Part shown: piece by piece, positions 39,379 to 50,180 of the stretch
How the letters are laid out: each line of letters opens with the position of its first letter
How positions within the stretch are numbered: position 1 is the stretch's first letter
Assembly: GCA_036365455.1 (NCBI GenBank)
Contig: JAWQUS010000026.1
Coordinates: forward strand, 15,146,001-15,210,000
From: Macrosoma leucophasiata
Lineage: Eukaryota; Arthropoda; Insecta; Lepidoptera; Hedylidae
Reading direction: 5' to 3'
Length of the DNA stretch: 64,000 bases
Translations under genes and position numbers: made by a program
The notes under the pieces: generated by a model
The model's input: the letters and a program-made list of their open reading frames with translations, nothing else
Database searches by the model: none
Told to the model about the DNA's origin: nothing

Positions 39379-39619
39379 TCCATTACCTAATATACATGCC
39401 GCTAAATGGTAGTGTTCAGCACTATCGTGTTCCGGTCAGGTGGTAATGTACGGCCCTGTAATTTCCGGCACAGCGGCATTACACCTTAGGCCTCAGGAGT
39501 GGTAACGCATCTGCATTTTTACCTCTGGTCATTGAGTGGGTGTGTATATGCTGCAGTCATCGCTTAACATCAATGTGAACTGTATGCTTGTTTGCCACTT
39601 TAAAAACATTAAAAAAAAA
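39379..39619 (+). mobile_element. Family A element, 5'-truncated
   Basis: Starts at GTCCATTACCTAATATACAT and ends in an A run. Confidence 0.85.
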
Positions 39620-40988
39620 AGTCGTGACAAAAAATATCTTTTTTCAGTTTCCCGAAGGAAAAAATACCTAAGGTAAAATAATTATGTTCACGATTACAAA
39701 ACATTTTTTTTATTTACCTAAAAACTTTTTTAATATTACAGTTTCTTACCTTTATGCTATGCGATTGCATTGCATTAGTAATAAAAATGTTTCAGTATAT
39801 TGAATTGAAGTGAATTGTCGACGTAATGAGTAGGTAGTGAGTGTTATTTTCCAATACTTGTGCTATTTTGTTGAAGTAGTGTTTGTGTTTTTATGTTTTT
39901 AAAATGCACAAACTGGGTGAAACTGGTAAATAGAAATGACAAAGCCAGAAATTATATAGAACTTTGACCCACTTGAAAACAATTATTTACCAGCACGGCA
40001 AACACCTCTTTTTGCTAAGATTTAATCACTGATTACTTACACACACATATAATCACTTTTAAACTTGTAGTTTGTGTGTAAACCTAAGACATGTCGTGCA
40101 TGGCACGGCCGCAGTAATACACATTTGGTAAAGTATACGCAGTAAGGCAAAAGACATGGTCCATACAGCCTGGAAGTATAAAATCATTCTGATTTCTGTC
40201 AAACTTTACGTTGAGTATAAATAAAGTATTTTATATTTAAAGAACAGTTCTTTGATATAAGTACCTAGGTTTGTTGTTGCTATTTTCTTTAAGTACAATC
40301 GTTTTTCGGGTAGATCGAAAATCTATGACAGTAGAAATATTGACCGATACCTACATTGTCAACGTTTCAATAGTAAAAACAGCGTTTGTAATTATTTAAA
40401 AATAATGTTTATATTAATTACACATACGAAAATAATATGTTTTGATTAAAACTAACTTTGAGTGATTAAAACTTGAGTTAGAACGTTTTAAAGTACTTTA
40501 TTGTTATTCTGAGTAACGCAATTGATTGCGATTCTAATTAGGAACAACCATATTCAAGACTTTTTTAACGTAATTATTAACCTCAAGTTACACAGAAAAA
40601 AGATCTATTAACTAAGAATTCTATTTTCATAACATAGTTTTTCTTTGATTTACATTTCGTGAAAATGGTGGGTCACTATCTGTCATTGTCATTTGCCTTA
40701 CTATTGAGCCGCAGTTGGCCGATCAATCGGCCAAGAACAATAAAATTAGAAATTGATTTGTCATATGTTTGACGCCTGATGGGGTCCATAGTGTAAACCG
40801 GGTCAAAGAATAGAAAGAAAGTAAGAAATAATATATCTAGGTAAGTACATGATATTATATTATATCTGTATTGTCGGTACAAGGCCTAAAGTCATAACCT
40901 CATTATCCTACGTGCTACGCTGTGTGCGTGCAGGTGTCACTACACGTCACTGATTGATGTCTGTGTAATAGGTAACCAAAATAAGCGT
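39620..40988. other. No gene recognised
   Basis: About 1.4 kb of AT-rich DNA without repeats shared elsewhere in the window and without a credible frame. Confidence 0.4.
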
Positions 40989-41345
40989 TTGTATGGAATT
41001 TTGGCGGAGTGTCCGCGGTGTGATACTGGCGACCCGCCCAGGCCTCACGCGGATCTAAAGATCATTCGTATAAGACAAAAAGGCAAGACAAATAAGAAAA
41101 TGTTCAGAATTAAAGCAAAAACCTTCGATTACCGGTCTCAATTTGTAATATTTAGGCAAGTAAACACAGAAGGTAAATACCGCATGGGTGTTTCAACCGG
41201 CGTAATGACGTCATCGCCGAGCCCCGTATAATAGAAGTACGTGGGTATTCCGGCCACTATTTACACCGTAGGTATGAGATAAAACTCATAATTACAAAAG
41301 TTAGCAGCATTTCGATACCCAAGTCTGTTAATAGGATGTTATCTA
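40989..41345 (+). repeat. Repeat V, copy 1, with an 80-codon open frame
   Basis: The part 41145-41345 recurs at 42418-42620 at about 85 percent identity: CGCATGGGTGTTTCAACCGG, CCCGTATAATAGAAGTACGT and AGCATTTCGATACCC. The frame 40989-41231 is rich in basic residues (KKMFRIKAKTFDYRSQF) and ends inside the shared part. In copy 2 the frame is not open upstream because a Helitron interrupts it. No known family. Confidence 0.7.
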
Positions 41346-41660
41346 TACTTATAATAAATCTGTAGAAGTGTAAATTCTGTACATTAAAAATATTCAAAAA
41401 ATAAATACCAGGGGATGTTATTAGATCGATACCGAACACAAATATGTGATTAGAAAATTTTTTGTCTGTCTGTCTGTTTGTTCAAGCATCACATAAAAAC
41501 TACCTGTCCGATTACAATGAAACTTGGTATGATTATACTTTAACCTTTGGCGCACAACACTGGGTACTTTTTATCCCGGAAAAAAGTCTGTTTGTCTGTG
41601 TGTTTGTGCACGCTAATATCAGAACCGGCCTATTGGATTTGCGGTTTTCACTTATATATT
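41346..41660 (+). mobile_element. Helitron-like element J, copy 3
   Basis: TCTATACTTATAATAAATCT start (41342), CCAGGGGATGTTATTAGATC and GCGCACAACACTGGGTACTT. Best preserved of the three. Confidence 0.75.
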
Positions 41661-42156
41661 TTGATAGCTAGAAAACTGACATTTTCACAAATTATGTATT
41701 TCTGTTACCGCTATAATGTAGACGCTTAAAATTTTCACAGAATTTTTAGGTCTTATGTTGTATTGTAGCTTACATAATAAATATTATATACGTACAAATA
41801 AATAAAATTGGAGTGTCTGTTTGTAATATAAAAATAATCGCTTTTTACTAAACGCATATGTATGTATACACACATACAATACCAAAACAACATTTTTTAC
41901 AATTTTTGTCTGTCTGTCTGTCTGTCTGTCTATTTGGCGGGACTAATCTTGGGAACGGCTTGACCGATTTTGACGGGACTTTAACTGGCAGATAGCTGAT
42001 GTGATCAGGAGTAACTTAAGCTACTTTTATCTCCATACAACCATACATACATACATAACTACATACAAATTCATAGAATTTGAGTGTCTCCGATTTTGAC
42101 ATGACTTTCACTGGCAGATAGCTGATGTAATAAGGATTAACTTACGCTACTTTTAT
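41661..42156 (+). repeat. Repeat K remnants and (TGTC)n
   Basis: GATAGCTAGAAAACTGACAT, AAATTGGAGTGTCTGTTTGT and (GTCT)n at 41907-41931, then two imperfect direct copies of TTTCACTGGCAGATAGCTGA (about 41980 and 42108). Confidence 0.55.
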
Positions 42157-42241
42157 ACTAGCTGCGCCCACGACTTCGTCCGGGTAGATACTGAACAATC
42201 ATATTTTTTCTCACGTAGACGAAGTCGTGGGCACAGCTAGT
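42157..42241. mobile_element. Inverted pair of Helitron 3' ends
   Basis: ACTAGCTGCGCCCACGACTT plus CGTC at the left and its inverse GACGAAGTCGTGGGCACAGC plus TAGT at the right: 24-bp arms with one mismatch around 37 bp. Confidence 0.9.
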
Positions 42242-42417
42242 CTATACTATATTAATATTATAAAGCTGAAGAGTTTGTTTGTTTGTTTGCTTGAACGCGC
42301 TAATCTCAGGAACTACTGGTTCTTTCAGTGTTAGATAGCCCATTTATCGAGGAAGGCTATAGGCTATATATCATCACGCTATGGTTAATAGGAGCGGAGC
42401 AATAAAAAATATCAAAA
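42242..42417 (+). mobile_element. Lep1-type Helitron, 5' part
   Basis: TCTATACTATATTAATATTA, GAACGCGCTAATCTCAGGAA, TTTCAGTGTTAGATAGCCCA, GAGGAAGGCTATAGGCTATA and GGAGCGGAGCAAT. It starts at the base after the CTAG of the preceding 3' end, so the two sit head to tail. Its own 3' end is missing. Confidence 0.85.
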
Positions 42418-42620
42418 TTGTAATATTTATGTAAGTTAACAGAGAAGGTAAATATCGCATGGGTATTTCAACCGGTGTAATGACATCATCACCACGCCCC
42501 GTATAATAGAAGTACGTGGGTATTCCGGCGTCTATTTACACCGTATGAGAATAGAAACTCCTAATTACCAAAGTTAAGGGCATTTCGATACCCGATTCTC
42601 TTTATAGAATGTTCTGTTAA
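42418..42620 (+). repeat. Repeat V, copy 2
   Basis: Partner of 41145-41345, about 1.27 kb downstream, same orientation. It is joined at its left to the Helitron. Confidence 0.75.
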
Positions 42621-43016
42621 TTAACGATTGTTAAACTTATTTCCTGTAAATTATGTTACCTCTTATCAAAACTTTATTCGCGTGGGTTTAAAATGGTTTC
42701 GGTTGCGTGGTTGAGAGTAAGGGCGCGGGCCCATCGCGACGCATGCTTGTGCCCGTGCACATCCCGGATTTTTTTTTTTAAATACCACGCAGCTAATATG
42801 CGCCGCGCGGCGCATTTTAGTTGCGTGTATTAATTTGTTTGACAACCTGGGTCAATGTTTCCACTGGAGTATATGCAGACTCAAGAATCATGTATAGCGT
42901 GGCGTGGCACGGCGCACGGAGGCTATGCACGTTCTACAAGATGTATGACTAAAAACTGCGCTGAGATAAGCGAGCTGTACATAGTCGTGGGCCATATTCG
43001 TGTATCATATGGTAAG
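42621..43016. other. No gene recognised; GC-rich patch
   Basis: GGCGCGGGCCCATCGCGACG at 42722 and CGCCGCGCGGCGCATTTTAG at 42799 make a short GC-rich spot resembling a MITE. Confidence 0.35.
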
Positions 43017-43087
43017 TTTTTTTATGTAATGGTAGTGGCAAGCAAGCTTGGATTTCACATTCATGTTAAGTGACGACTGCAGCCTAA
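43017..43087 (-). mobile_element. Family A tail fragment
   Basis: TTTTTATGTAATGGTAGTGG and ATGTTAAGTGACGACTGCAG. Confidence 0.65.
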
Positions 43088-43195
43088 ATTATGTTAATAT
43101 TAAAGTCTAGAAACACGTTGTTAATCCTGAAGTTTAATTTTTTATGTCCCTGTACCAAAAATTACTACCGGGCTGAATTGTGACAGCGCTGAATT

Positions 43196-43489
43196 TTTTT
43201 CTCATGTTATCGAAGTGGCAAACAAGTATGCAGTTCACATTGATGTTAAGTGATGATTGCAGCCTATATACACTTACACAAAGACCAAGGTCAAAATGCA
43301 GATGCGTTACCGTTACGTCTTGAGGCCTAAGGTATTAGGTATGCCTCTGTGCCGGAAATTACAGGGCCGAACATTACCACATGACCGGAACACGATAGTG
43401 CTGAACACTACTATTTAGCGGAAATTATATTAGGTAATGCGGTAATGCCTACGCCCTCGAACTCCATCACTGGAGCTCTACCACCAGTA
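43196..43489 (-). mobile_element. Family A element, full length
   Basis: From CTCATGTTATCGAAGTGG to TGGAGCTCTACCACCAGTA; a 6-bp local duplication near CGTTACCGTTACGTC. Confidence 0.85.
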
Positions 43490-43767
43490 AAAATGAATAC
43501 TACCAAAATACTGCCCATGATCTTGCTAATCGATATCTTCAAGACATCATGTCTTTTTATGTAACGAAAAGGTGGCAAGCAAGCTAGGCTACCGAGGCAG
43601 TTGATTGAGATGATGCTGAATGGTAGTGCATTTGGCGGCAGATAGATAAGGCTTTTTTTTCGGGTAGGTGCAAAAAGTAATGCACATGTATTCTACATGT
43701 ACGATGTTCATAAATAATAATTAATTAAGTTTAAGTTGACAAAAAGTACTTACATATACTGATGAAG

Positions 43768-43800
43768 ATAATGAATTGAAGTTACACTTCAATTCATTAT
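43768..43800. repeat. Perfect fold-back palindrome, 15-bp arms
   Basis: ATAATGAATTGAAGT, spacer TAC, then the exact inverse. Confidence 0.95.
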
Positions 43801-43928
43801 ATAATAGGAAGACAGCAAGTTATTAAATGATTTAGAAGTTGTATATTGCACCAACCTGCCATCGACCTGTCAACACTGAAACACAACACTGTTGTTTGTT
43901 GTCGTTCACTGTTTTTGCTACCACTATA

Positions 43929-44702
43929 ATGACATCTACCATTCAAGACATCGCTGAGGTCCAGAGAACAGCATTATTGTCCCTCAATCAGCGTATGGCT
44001 GACTTTGAGTCTCATCTCCAGGCTACTTCAACATCAACCACAGGTACCGATTTATGTGTATTGTCTCGAGACTTTGCTGACTTTAAGGAGCACGTGAGTT
44101 GTGTCTTTAGTCTACTCCATCAGCAAATTATTGATCTGAGCCGTAGCGTGGATATAATTGAGACTCGACATAGGCGCAAGTTTCTATTACTCAATGGGGT
44201 ACCGGTGATGACAGATGAGAATACTGCAGACACCACTATCGCTATTATGCATAAACAGCTAGGCTTAACTGAGCTGAATTCAACAGTTCTGACTTCCTGT
44301 CATAGATTGGGCTTAAAAAGGGATGAACCTACTAGGCCCATTTTACTGATCCCAATATCAAATGCACTGTCTGGAACAATAAAACCAAATTGAAAGGCCC
44401 CCCCTTATGTACTGTCGGAGTTCCTGACCCGTCAGCGTCAAGCCATTTTTACAGCTGCTAAGAAACATTTTGGCGTCACTAAGGTATGGACTTTGAACTG
44501 CAGCATTTACGTAGGACTCCCGGATGGCAAGCGTAGCCGTATATTGTAGCAAGAAGATCTCGCAGCACTGACGGCTAAGCATGGCAGACCGACCGTGGAG
44601 GCTGTTGTGAAAACTTCAAGCATTCGGAACAAGCCGCAACCCACTCCACCAAAGGAGGTGCTTCCTTTGCCTTCCAGATCCAAACGCGTTGTCAAGAAAT
44701 AA
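43929..44702 (+). pseudogene. Non-LTR retrotransposon ORF1-like protein, decayed
   Basis: ATG 43929 (MTSTIQDIAEVQ) is the likely start; an in-frame ATG lies 90 bases upstream. The first frame gives an N-terminal helical stretch with heptad-like leucines, then ETRHRRKFLLLNGVP and TSCHRLGLKRDEPTRPILLI, the core of ORF1-type RNA-binding domains in insect LINEs. A frameshift near 44359 leads to TVWNNKTKLKG, and a second near 44412 to EFLTRQRQAIFTAAKKHFGV and WTLNCSIYVGLPDGKRSRI. A TAG follows near 44547, and a basic tail (RSKRVVKK) ends at 44702. So two frameshifts and one stop. In an intact element it would bind LINE RNA. ORF2 is not found downstream. Confidence 0.8.
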
Positions 44703-44959
44703 GTGATTGTGTTGTTGTGTCATTTCGTTACTGTTATCACCCCGCGTTTCGCTAACAATCAATATCGTGAATGTATTTTTCGTTTTGTTTGTCACTCATG
44801 TTTATACACACTTAGTTCATAGCGACCCTTTTTGTTCATGTGTTGATAACTCCTAAAAGATAGCGTAGCTTCCATAAAATTCATCTACCATCGTATTTTT
44901 TAATAATTTTGCTTATATATATAATTTTGCATCAATTTGTGCACAAAAGAATAAATAAA
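44703..44959. other. AT-rich downstream of ORF1, no ORF2
   Basis: No endonuclease or reverse transcriptase frame is seen where ORF2 would begin. Confidence 0.4.
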
Positions 44960-45020
44960 TAAGGTACTACGGTGGTGTCTTCGCCATCGAGCTCCTGCGC
45001 TGGAACTGCACCAGGAAAGT
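44960..45020 (-). mobile_element. Family A head fragment, degraded
   Basis: TACTACGGTGGTGTCTTCGC and GAGCTCCTGCGCTGGAACTG. Confidence 0.4.
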
Positions 45021-45414
45021 CAATATTATTACGAAAACAACATACGGTGTAACAGGCATCCAGTACGCGTAATGTCCTGGTACCCCAACACCGGACCCGA
45101 AGCCATTTTTGTATGAATCTTATCTGCATTTTGCGGTCAACCCGTCGTTACTGTTATTGCAATTCGTCCCGATTTGGACCAATTCATCCATGAATGGTAC
45201 ATTCATCCCGGAATCGTACATCCTTCAATTAATTGTTCGGTTAATGTAGGGTTGATGTGTTATAGTTTACTTTTGTGTTAGTTGATGTGCCGTAAATTCA
45301 TTGTTTAGTTTCCCGTTTCAGAAAGGGTTTTGCTTGTTGGTTTAATGTTGGTTTTGGTGTTTCAGCAGTGATATAGTTAAGTTATGTTTTGTAATTTATT
45401 TGAAATGTATATAA
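45021..45414. other. No gene recognised
   Basis: T/G-rich near 45290-45420. No repeat match. Confidence 0.35.
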
Positions 45415-45708
45415 ACTTCACGCTTGTAATCCCCTAAGGGGTAGGCAGAGGTTAATTCATATATTAAAGCATTCATTCATCACAAACAATATTACAGATT
45501 TTTTGGCCCATGTAACACGTGGCGAACCTGTCCGGGCACTTACCAAAGTCTCTCTAGTTCTATTGAGATTTTTCCATTTTCTGGAGTCTTTCTAGCATCT
45601 TGGAGTTTGGTAGTTTGAAAGGGCCAAAAACGTAACCGGCGGATCGAAGGTGTTCGCATTTAAGCTTTAATTTATGCAGTTACCTCTGCCTTCCTCATAG
45701 TCAAGTTT
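45415..45708. mobile_element. Two SINE-B bodies head to head (fold-back)
   Basis: 45415-45550 is minus-strand B from CTTCACGCTTGTAATCCCCT to GAACCTGTCCGGGCAC. It is followed by plus-strand B (about 45556-45708) from TCTATTGAGATTTTTCCATT to GTTACCTCTGCCTTCCTCA. Both lack tRNA heads. The arms are diverged and of unequal content. Confidence 0.75.
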
Positions 45709-46157
45709 TTTTTTACCATATTACTAGGATGAAAAATAAAACTTAATAAAGTTTTAATTCCCTTAACTAAGCAATCGGAATTATATGACCAGATCAGTGA
45801 CCTTTGAAATTTTGGTATTTTGTATAAAACGAATTTTCCAAAGTTGTTCATAGAATTTGTAATCTAGATTGTAACAAGGGATCCGAAATTGAACAGAACT
45901 ATGTTTGCGGTTGATTAAGTTTAGAAGTATTTGATACTAGTTGTTAGCGCGACTTGGTCCTGATATCTTCGGTATGGAATCAACTTATCAGGAATTGAAT
46001 TGCTGCATGTAAAATTCTATCGCAATTGTAACAGAAACAGATAGACAGACATGGTGATATTTGGTGATGTATAGCTGTAAAGATATATCTACAATGTAAG
46101 GTAAGCAATGTAAATGTACAAAATAGGGTAAGCAGGGATAAATTCAATGCAAATACC
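45709..46157. other. No gene recognised
   Basis: AT-rich, featureless. Confidence 0.35.
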
Positions 46158-46393
46158 ATCTTTACGTGCTTTGTGCCCTCACGTTAAGCCGTGAATCCCG
46201 GTTGCTATCGATAGAAAGCAGTCGTAAAACATTGTCGGAGGCCTTATTGAAAACATCCGATAGCGGGTTGGCCACTAACTTGTATCTCCACCAACCCGCA
46301 TTGGAGCAGCGTGTTGAAGACCTCCCCCCAAAAAGGGGAGAGACGCGTGCCCAGCAGTGGGACGTATAAAGGGTTGCCATTATTATTATTATA
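46158..46393 (+). mobile_element. Family C SINE, 5'-truncated
   Basis: CACGTTAAGCCGTGAATCCC, GGTTGCTATCGATAGAAAGC, CACCAACCCGCATTGGAGCA, CCCAGCAGTGGGACGTATAA and (ATT)n. 5S-like head absent. Confidence 0.85.
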
Positions 46394-46710
46394 GAGACCA
46401 TCTTTACGCCAGTTACTTGCAGTCCCATACTAAAGGTAGCGAGTCTGTTGGCATCTCCAGCGCACAGTACATTGAGTTTGTTCATTTCAGCCGAAAAATG
46501 TCCACTGCTGGACCAAAGCCCATAAACCGTCAATCCGAATAAAAATCGACGTAATTATGCAACGATTGGCATGTAAATTGGCGACTGGAGTAGCACTGGG
46601 AAAGTTCCATAAATGTAAGAACCTCAATAGCACCTACCTTCCCGACCCGGGGATCGAAGTTAGGACCCCAGCATACAAGTAGTAGCCTGCTACCAGTTGA
46701 CTACTGAGAC
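46394..46710 (-). mobile_element. SINE-B interrupted by an RTE tail
   Basis: The B body lies at 46398-46465 (GGTAGCGAGTCTGTTGGCAT) and the B head at 46600-46710 (CCGACCCGGGGATCGAAGTT and GTAGTAGCCTGCTACCAGTT). Between them 46478-46530 is a minus-strand RTE 3' end (CATTTCAGCCGAAAAATGTC). Confidence 0.65.
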
Positions 46711-47587
46711 AGTTGTATTTGAATAAACTGCATGCTTGTGCAAGGTGGCAAACCTTCATTCCAAAAAAAAAGTCGGAAGATTTATATGAAGTTTCTAAAC
46801 TTCGGCTAAATAATGTTAATGAAAAAGCAACTTTATGCAGAAGGCTTTACTTAAAACTCGAGGTAATAACTCACGAAGTAACTGTTCAAGAAAAGAGATT
46901 TAATTATTAACACGGAACTGATGATATTAAGTCCACAACCTGTCCTTTTATTAAGTCCGGAATAAATATAATGGTCTTTTGTGTTACTCCAGGAACCTAT
47001 TAAGATTGAAAGACTGAGACTCTTAATAATAAATTTTTTGTTTGGTGTCAACACATTTTTATTTAAAAGCAGTCCTTTTTGTTAGAAATTTTGAATAATT
47101 ATATCCTTGACATAATAGCAAAATCAGTTTTCCAATCCATTCGCTGAACTCTAAAGCATCGGAAACACAGTATTATATGCTCGACATGTTTTGTGAGCTC
47201 GAGTCTTACGAACTTTTAAAATAGTTTACTGGATAAATACACCTCGTCGATAATGCCAGCGAAGTTTGGAAGCTTTTGTAACTATTGTTGTTTCAATCAG
47301 CTCACTAAACACATTGTCAACACCTTAAAGCAGTTCAACAATACATGAGATATCATCACATAATAACTAAACTCAAAATACATATCTAACCCACTCTATA
47401 CACACCTTTCATCTTGATATTGACTTAAGTCGCCCGTAAACCGTAGCGAGGACTTCTGTCTAGTCATCCACAACATTACTTACTCCTCTTGTTTAATTAT
47501 ACAAAGGAGAAAAAAAAAAAAAAACTATTGTTGTTTTGCCCTATATTGTTTTACGCGAGTGTAGAAAGTGAAGCTGGATGCATAATG
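46711..47587. other. No gene recognised
   Basis: AT-rich. Frames of 65-67 codons on both strands show no domain. Confidence 0.4.
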
Positions 47588-47876
47588 TTTACTGGTGGTA
47601 GGGTTCCAGTGTACTCCAGGTACTCGAGGGCGTAGGCACCATCGCATTACTTTACCTAACTGCTGCCAAATGGTAGTGTTCAGCACTATCGTGTTCCGGT
47701 TAGATGGTAATATATGGTCCCGTGATAACAATCACAGAGATATGACAACTAAGGATCAGGGTTGACCACGGCATCTGCATTTTGACCTCTGGTCTTTCTG
47801 TGGGTGTCTATAGGCAGCAGTTATCACTTAACATCAATGTGAACTGCATGCTTGTTCGCCACCTACATTACATGGA
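47588..47876 (+). mobile_element. Family A2 element, full length
   Basis: The best A2 copy. TACTGGTGGTAGGGTTCCAG, a region with GCTGCCAAATGGTAGTGTTC, GTCCCGTGATAACAATCACA and GGTGTCTATAGGCAGCAGTT to TTGTTCGCCACCTACATTAC. It differs from A mainly in the central third. Confidence 0.85.
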
Positions 47877-48149
47877 AATCACATTTTGATACCTATGAAA
47901 ATACTGAAGCTGGAAACTCTGCTGCTTCTAAGGCTGGAAAAGTTATACTTATATCGTTCTTGTTGTCAAAAAGTTGACAGAAAAACAAACAAGCAACCAA
48001 ATAGAAAGTCACAGAAAGTGGTTACCTTTGCTTAAGAAAATTTGATAATTTGGATCCACGCTGCTAGAACGAAGTCTTTAGACGGCAGTCTTGAAGAAGC
48101 CGATGAATATTTTTATTTATTTATATATTTATTTATTTACTTGGGCTAA

Positions 48150-48350
48150 CTACCTCAGTAGCCGAGTGATAGCAGGCCACTGCTACTACACTGGAGTTCT
48201 TGGTTCGATGCCCCGGTTGAGGTATCAGAGATACAGGTGTAAAATCCTTTATTTCTGGTTCTATTAAACATCTCTATTTTCTGGAAATCTCCCAGTACCT
48301 CGGAGTTTGATATTGTGCCCGGAGATGTCATACAGGTGCGAAACGTGGAA
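48150..48350 (+). mobile_element. SINE-B with tRNA-like head
   Basis: ACTACCTCAGTAGCCGAGTG, TAGCAGGCCACTGCTACTAC and GGTTCGATGCCCCGG (box B), then body to ATTGTGCCCGGAGATGTC. The 3' tail is missing. Confidence 0.8.
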
Positions 48351-48558
48351 AGTGACTTAAGACTTTTAAGAAAAAAAGAAAAGAAAACATTTATTTGGAC
48401 AGCACAGAGACATGACGATACATATTGCCAGACGATTGATACACAGGTACAATTAAACAAAAAGCAAAAACAATAACAATTAAAAAAGAAAAAAAAAGAG
48501 ATTAAGTCTCACGGCTGGTCCAAATGGGAGCCCGCGACGTGGGGACTTCACGCAACGT

Positions 48559-48901
48559 CTTCAAATGTTCGTAAACCGTTGCCTTTGTAGCATCCTCGGT
48601 ATACTGTATTTTCTCGTAGTACTGGCCCGAGAAAGTGTCAAATGAAGAACTCCTCTATTATGGTTACGAAACTCTGATCAAACATCAAATTCAGTGCCGC
48701 AAATGGAAGTGGATTGAACACACTCTGCGAAGCGATCATGAACATCCCCCTAGGCAAGCGCATTGTAATCCACATGGGAAGCGGAAACGTGGTCGTCCAA
48801 AATAAACCTGGCATCGGAAAGTCATGGAGCGAAATCAAGCACGAAGCCCTATACCGAACGACCTGGAGAAATACTCTGTGGATGCCTTTTGCCCCAGCTA
48901 G
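48559..48901 (+). pseudogene. LINE ORF2 C-terminus, decayed
   Basis: Pieces in successive frames: LQMFVNRCLCSILGI, a frameshift, YWPEKVSNEELLY, then RKWKWIEHTLR, PHGKRKRGRPK, an in-frame TAA, and DLEKYSVDAFCPS ending at TAG 48899-48901. The order matches the conserved region downstream of the reverse transcriptase in many LINEs (WPE.ISNEEL ... KWKWIGHTLRK ... GKRKRGRP..TWRR). Clade not assigned; it differs clearly from the RTE end at 30530. Non-functional. Confidence 0.8.
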
Positions 48902-49289
48902 GGGACTTAGGACATTAAGTCATACAAAAACCAAAGATAAGTTGCTGTTGAGACCTAAGCTGCTTTCCTCCGGTAATAATTATTAAGAGGCCATCTTCAT
49001 ATCTGCACCTAAATTGTATACGTATAATACAAACTAATTCTCACTAATCCTCAAATGGGTTTCAATATAGTGAGAGTGATAGGCTAAGCCGGCACATAAT
49101 AATGAAGGCTTAATTTAGTAATCTGAGGATTTTCCTTTTCCTTCAAGACCCAAATTTTACAATATACCCCCTTAGGCATTTTTAAGTGCAGTAGACTGAT
49201 CCTTTCAAACTTATTCACATGTTTATTTTTCATTTGGGATTACAAGATATGACACAATTAATAACTATTTTAAACTATCGTGAAAAACA
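48902..49289. other. No gene recognised
   Basis: AT-rich; CTAAGCCGGCACATAATAATG near 49084 resembles nothing else in the window. Confidence 0.35.
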
Positions 49290-49365
49290 TCGGTAGTGCT
49301 GAATACTACCATTTATCGGCATATAGATTAAGTAATGCGGTGGTGTCTACGCCCTCGAGTTCCCT
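49290..49365 (-). mobile_element. Family A2 head fragment
   Basis: CGGTAGTGCTGAATACTACC and AAGTAATGCGGTGGTGTCTA followed by CGCCCTCGAGTTCC. Confidence 0.6.
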
Positions 49366-49572
49366 ACAGAAATAATAAGCCAAGCCAAGTCAACAAGGCC
49401 TTGTTATTTCTGTCACAGAGGGTTAAATTAATTAAGCTTCAGGGTGGCAACCACAGAAATCTAAATAGCAAAACAATAGAAGTGCTATGACCGCGTGAAA
49501 TTATCGCCACAAATTGATGTCGCTTCCATAGAACTCGACACCAATAACAGTGATCTGTCAAATCCTATCTTA

Positions 49573-49921
49573 GGATCATAGCTCACTACAGCCACCCAGC
49601 ACCCGACCAGCACCGCCTCGTTTTACGGCGTCCACTCGTTGTCGACGGGTGATCCACGGGTGAACGACGCGGTGTTACTTGTGAACCAATTGCGGGCCGC
49701 GCGCGGTCCACTTGAAAACAGCGAGTTGGTACTGCAAAGTCAACGCAAAACAAGCTAATGATCACCGAGTGATCCACTCGACGTCCGCGCGTGGACCGCT
49801 CGCCGCCCGCGCGTTGACGGCGGTCAAGGCGATACGGAGCGGAGTTGATGTAATGAGCGCTGACCGCTCGAGGTGGTCGGGCGCTGGTCGGATGCCGGGT
49901 GGCTCTAATGAGCTATGACCC
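49573..49921. mobile_element. GC-rich MITE, PIF/Harbinger-like (349 bp)
   Basis: Left end GGATCATAGCTCACTACAGC followed by CACCCAGCACCCGACCAGC; right end, reversed, GGGTCATAGCTCATTAGAGC followed by CACCCGGCATCCGACCAGC. Imperfect TIR about 40 bp. Flanking TTA at 49570-49572 and 49922-49924 is the 3-bp TWA duplication of the PIF/Harbinger group. Interior GC-rich (GGGCCGCGCGCGGTCCA), no transposase. Confidence 0.8.
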
Positions 49922-50180
49922 TTAACTACTTTATACTTAAATTACTTTATCTAAAAAAGTAATCGTATCGATCACCACTATCCTCTAAATGATCGTTTAT
50001 TTTTGTTAAATACTGAAAAAATTGTAAAAGCGAATTAGAGTTTTTTTTTAACGCCAACCTTTTATTAGTAAGAAAATTGTCTACCATCTTCTTGGCGTCG
50101 CTTTTATTCTCGGAAACGCTTATTGCGTATTTTGTTTTAAGTTGTATCTTTACTTCTCGTTTTCATTACTGAGTTATTAT

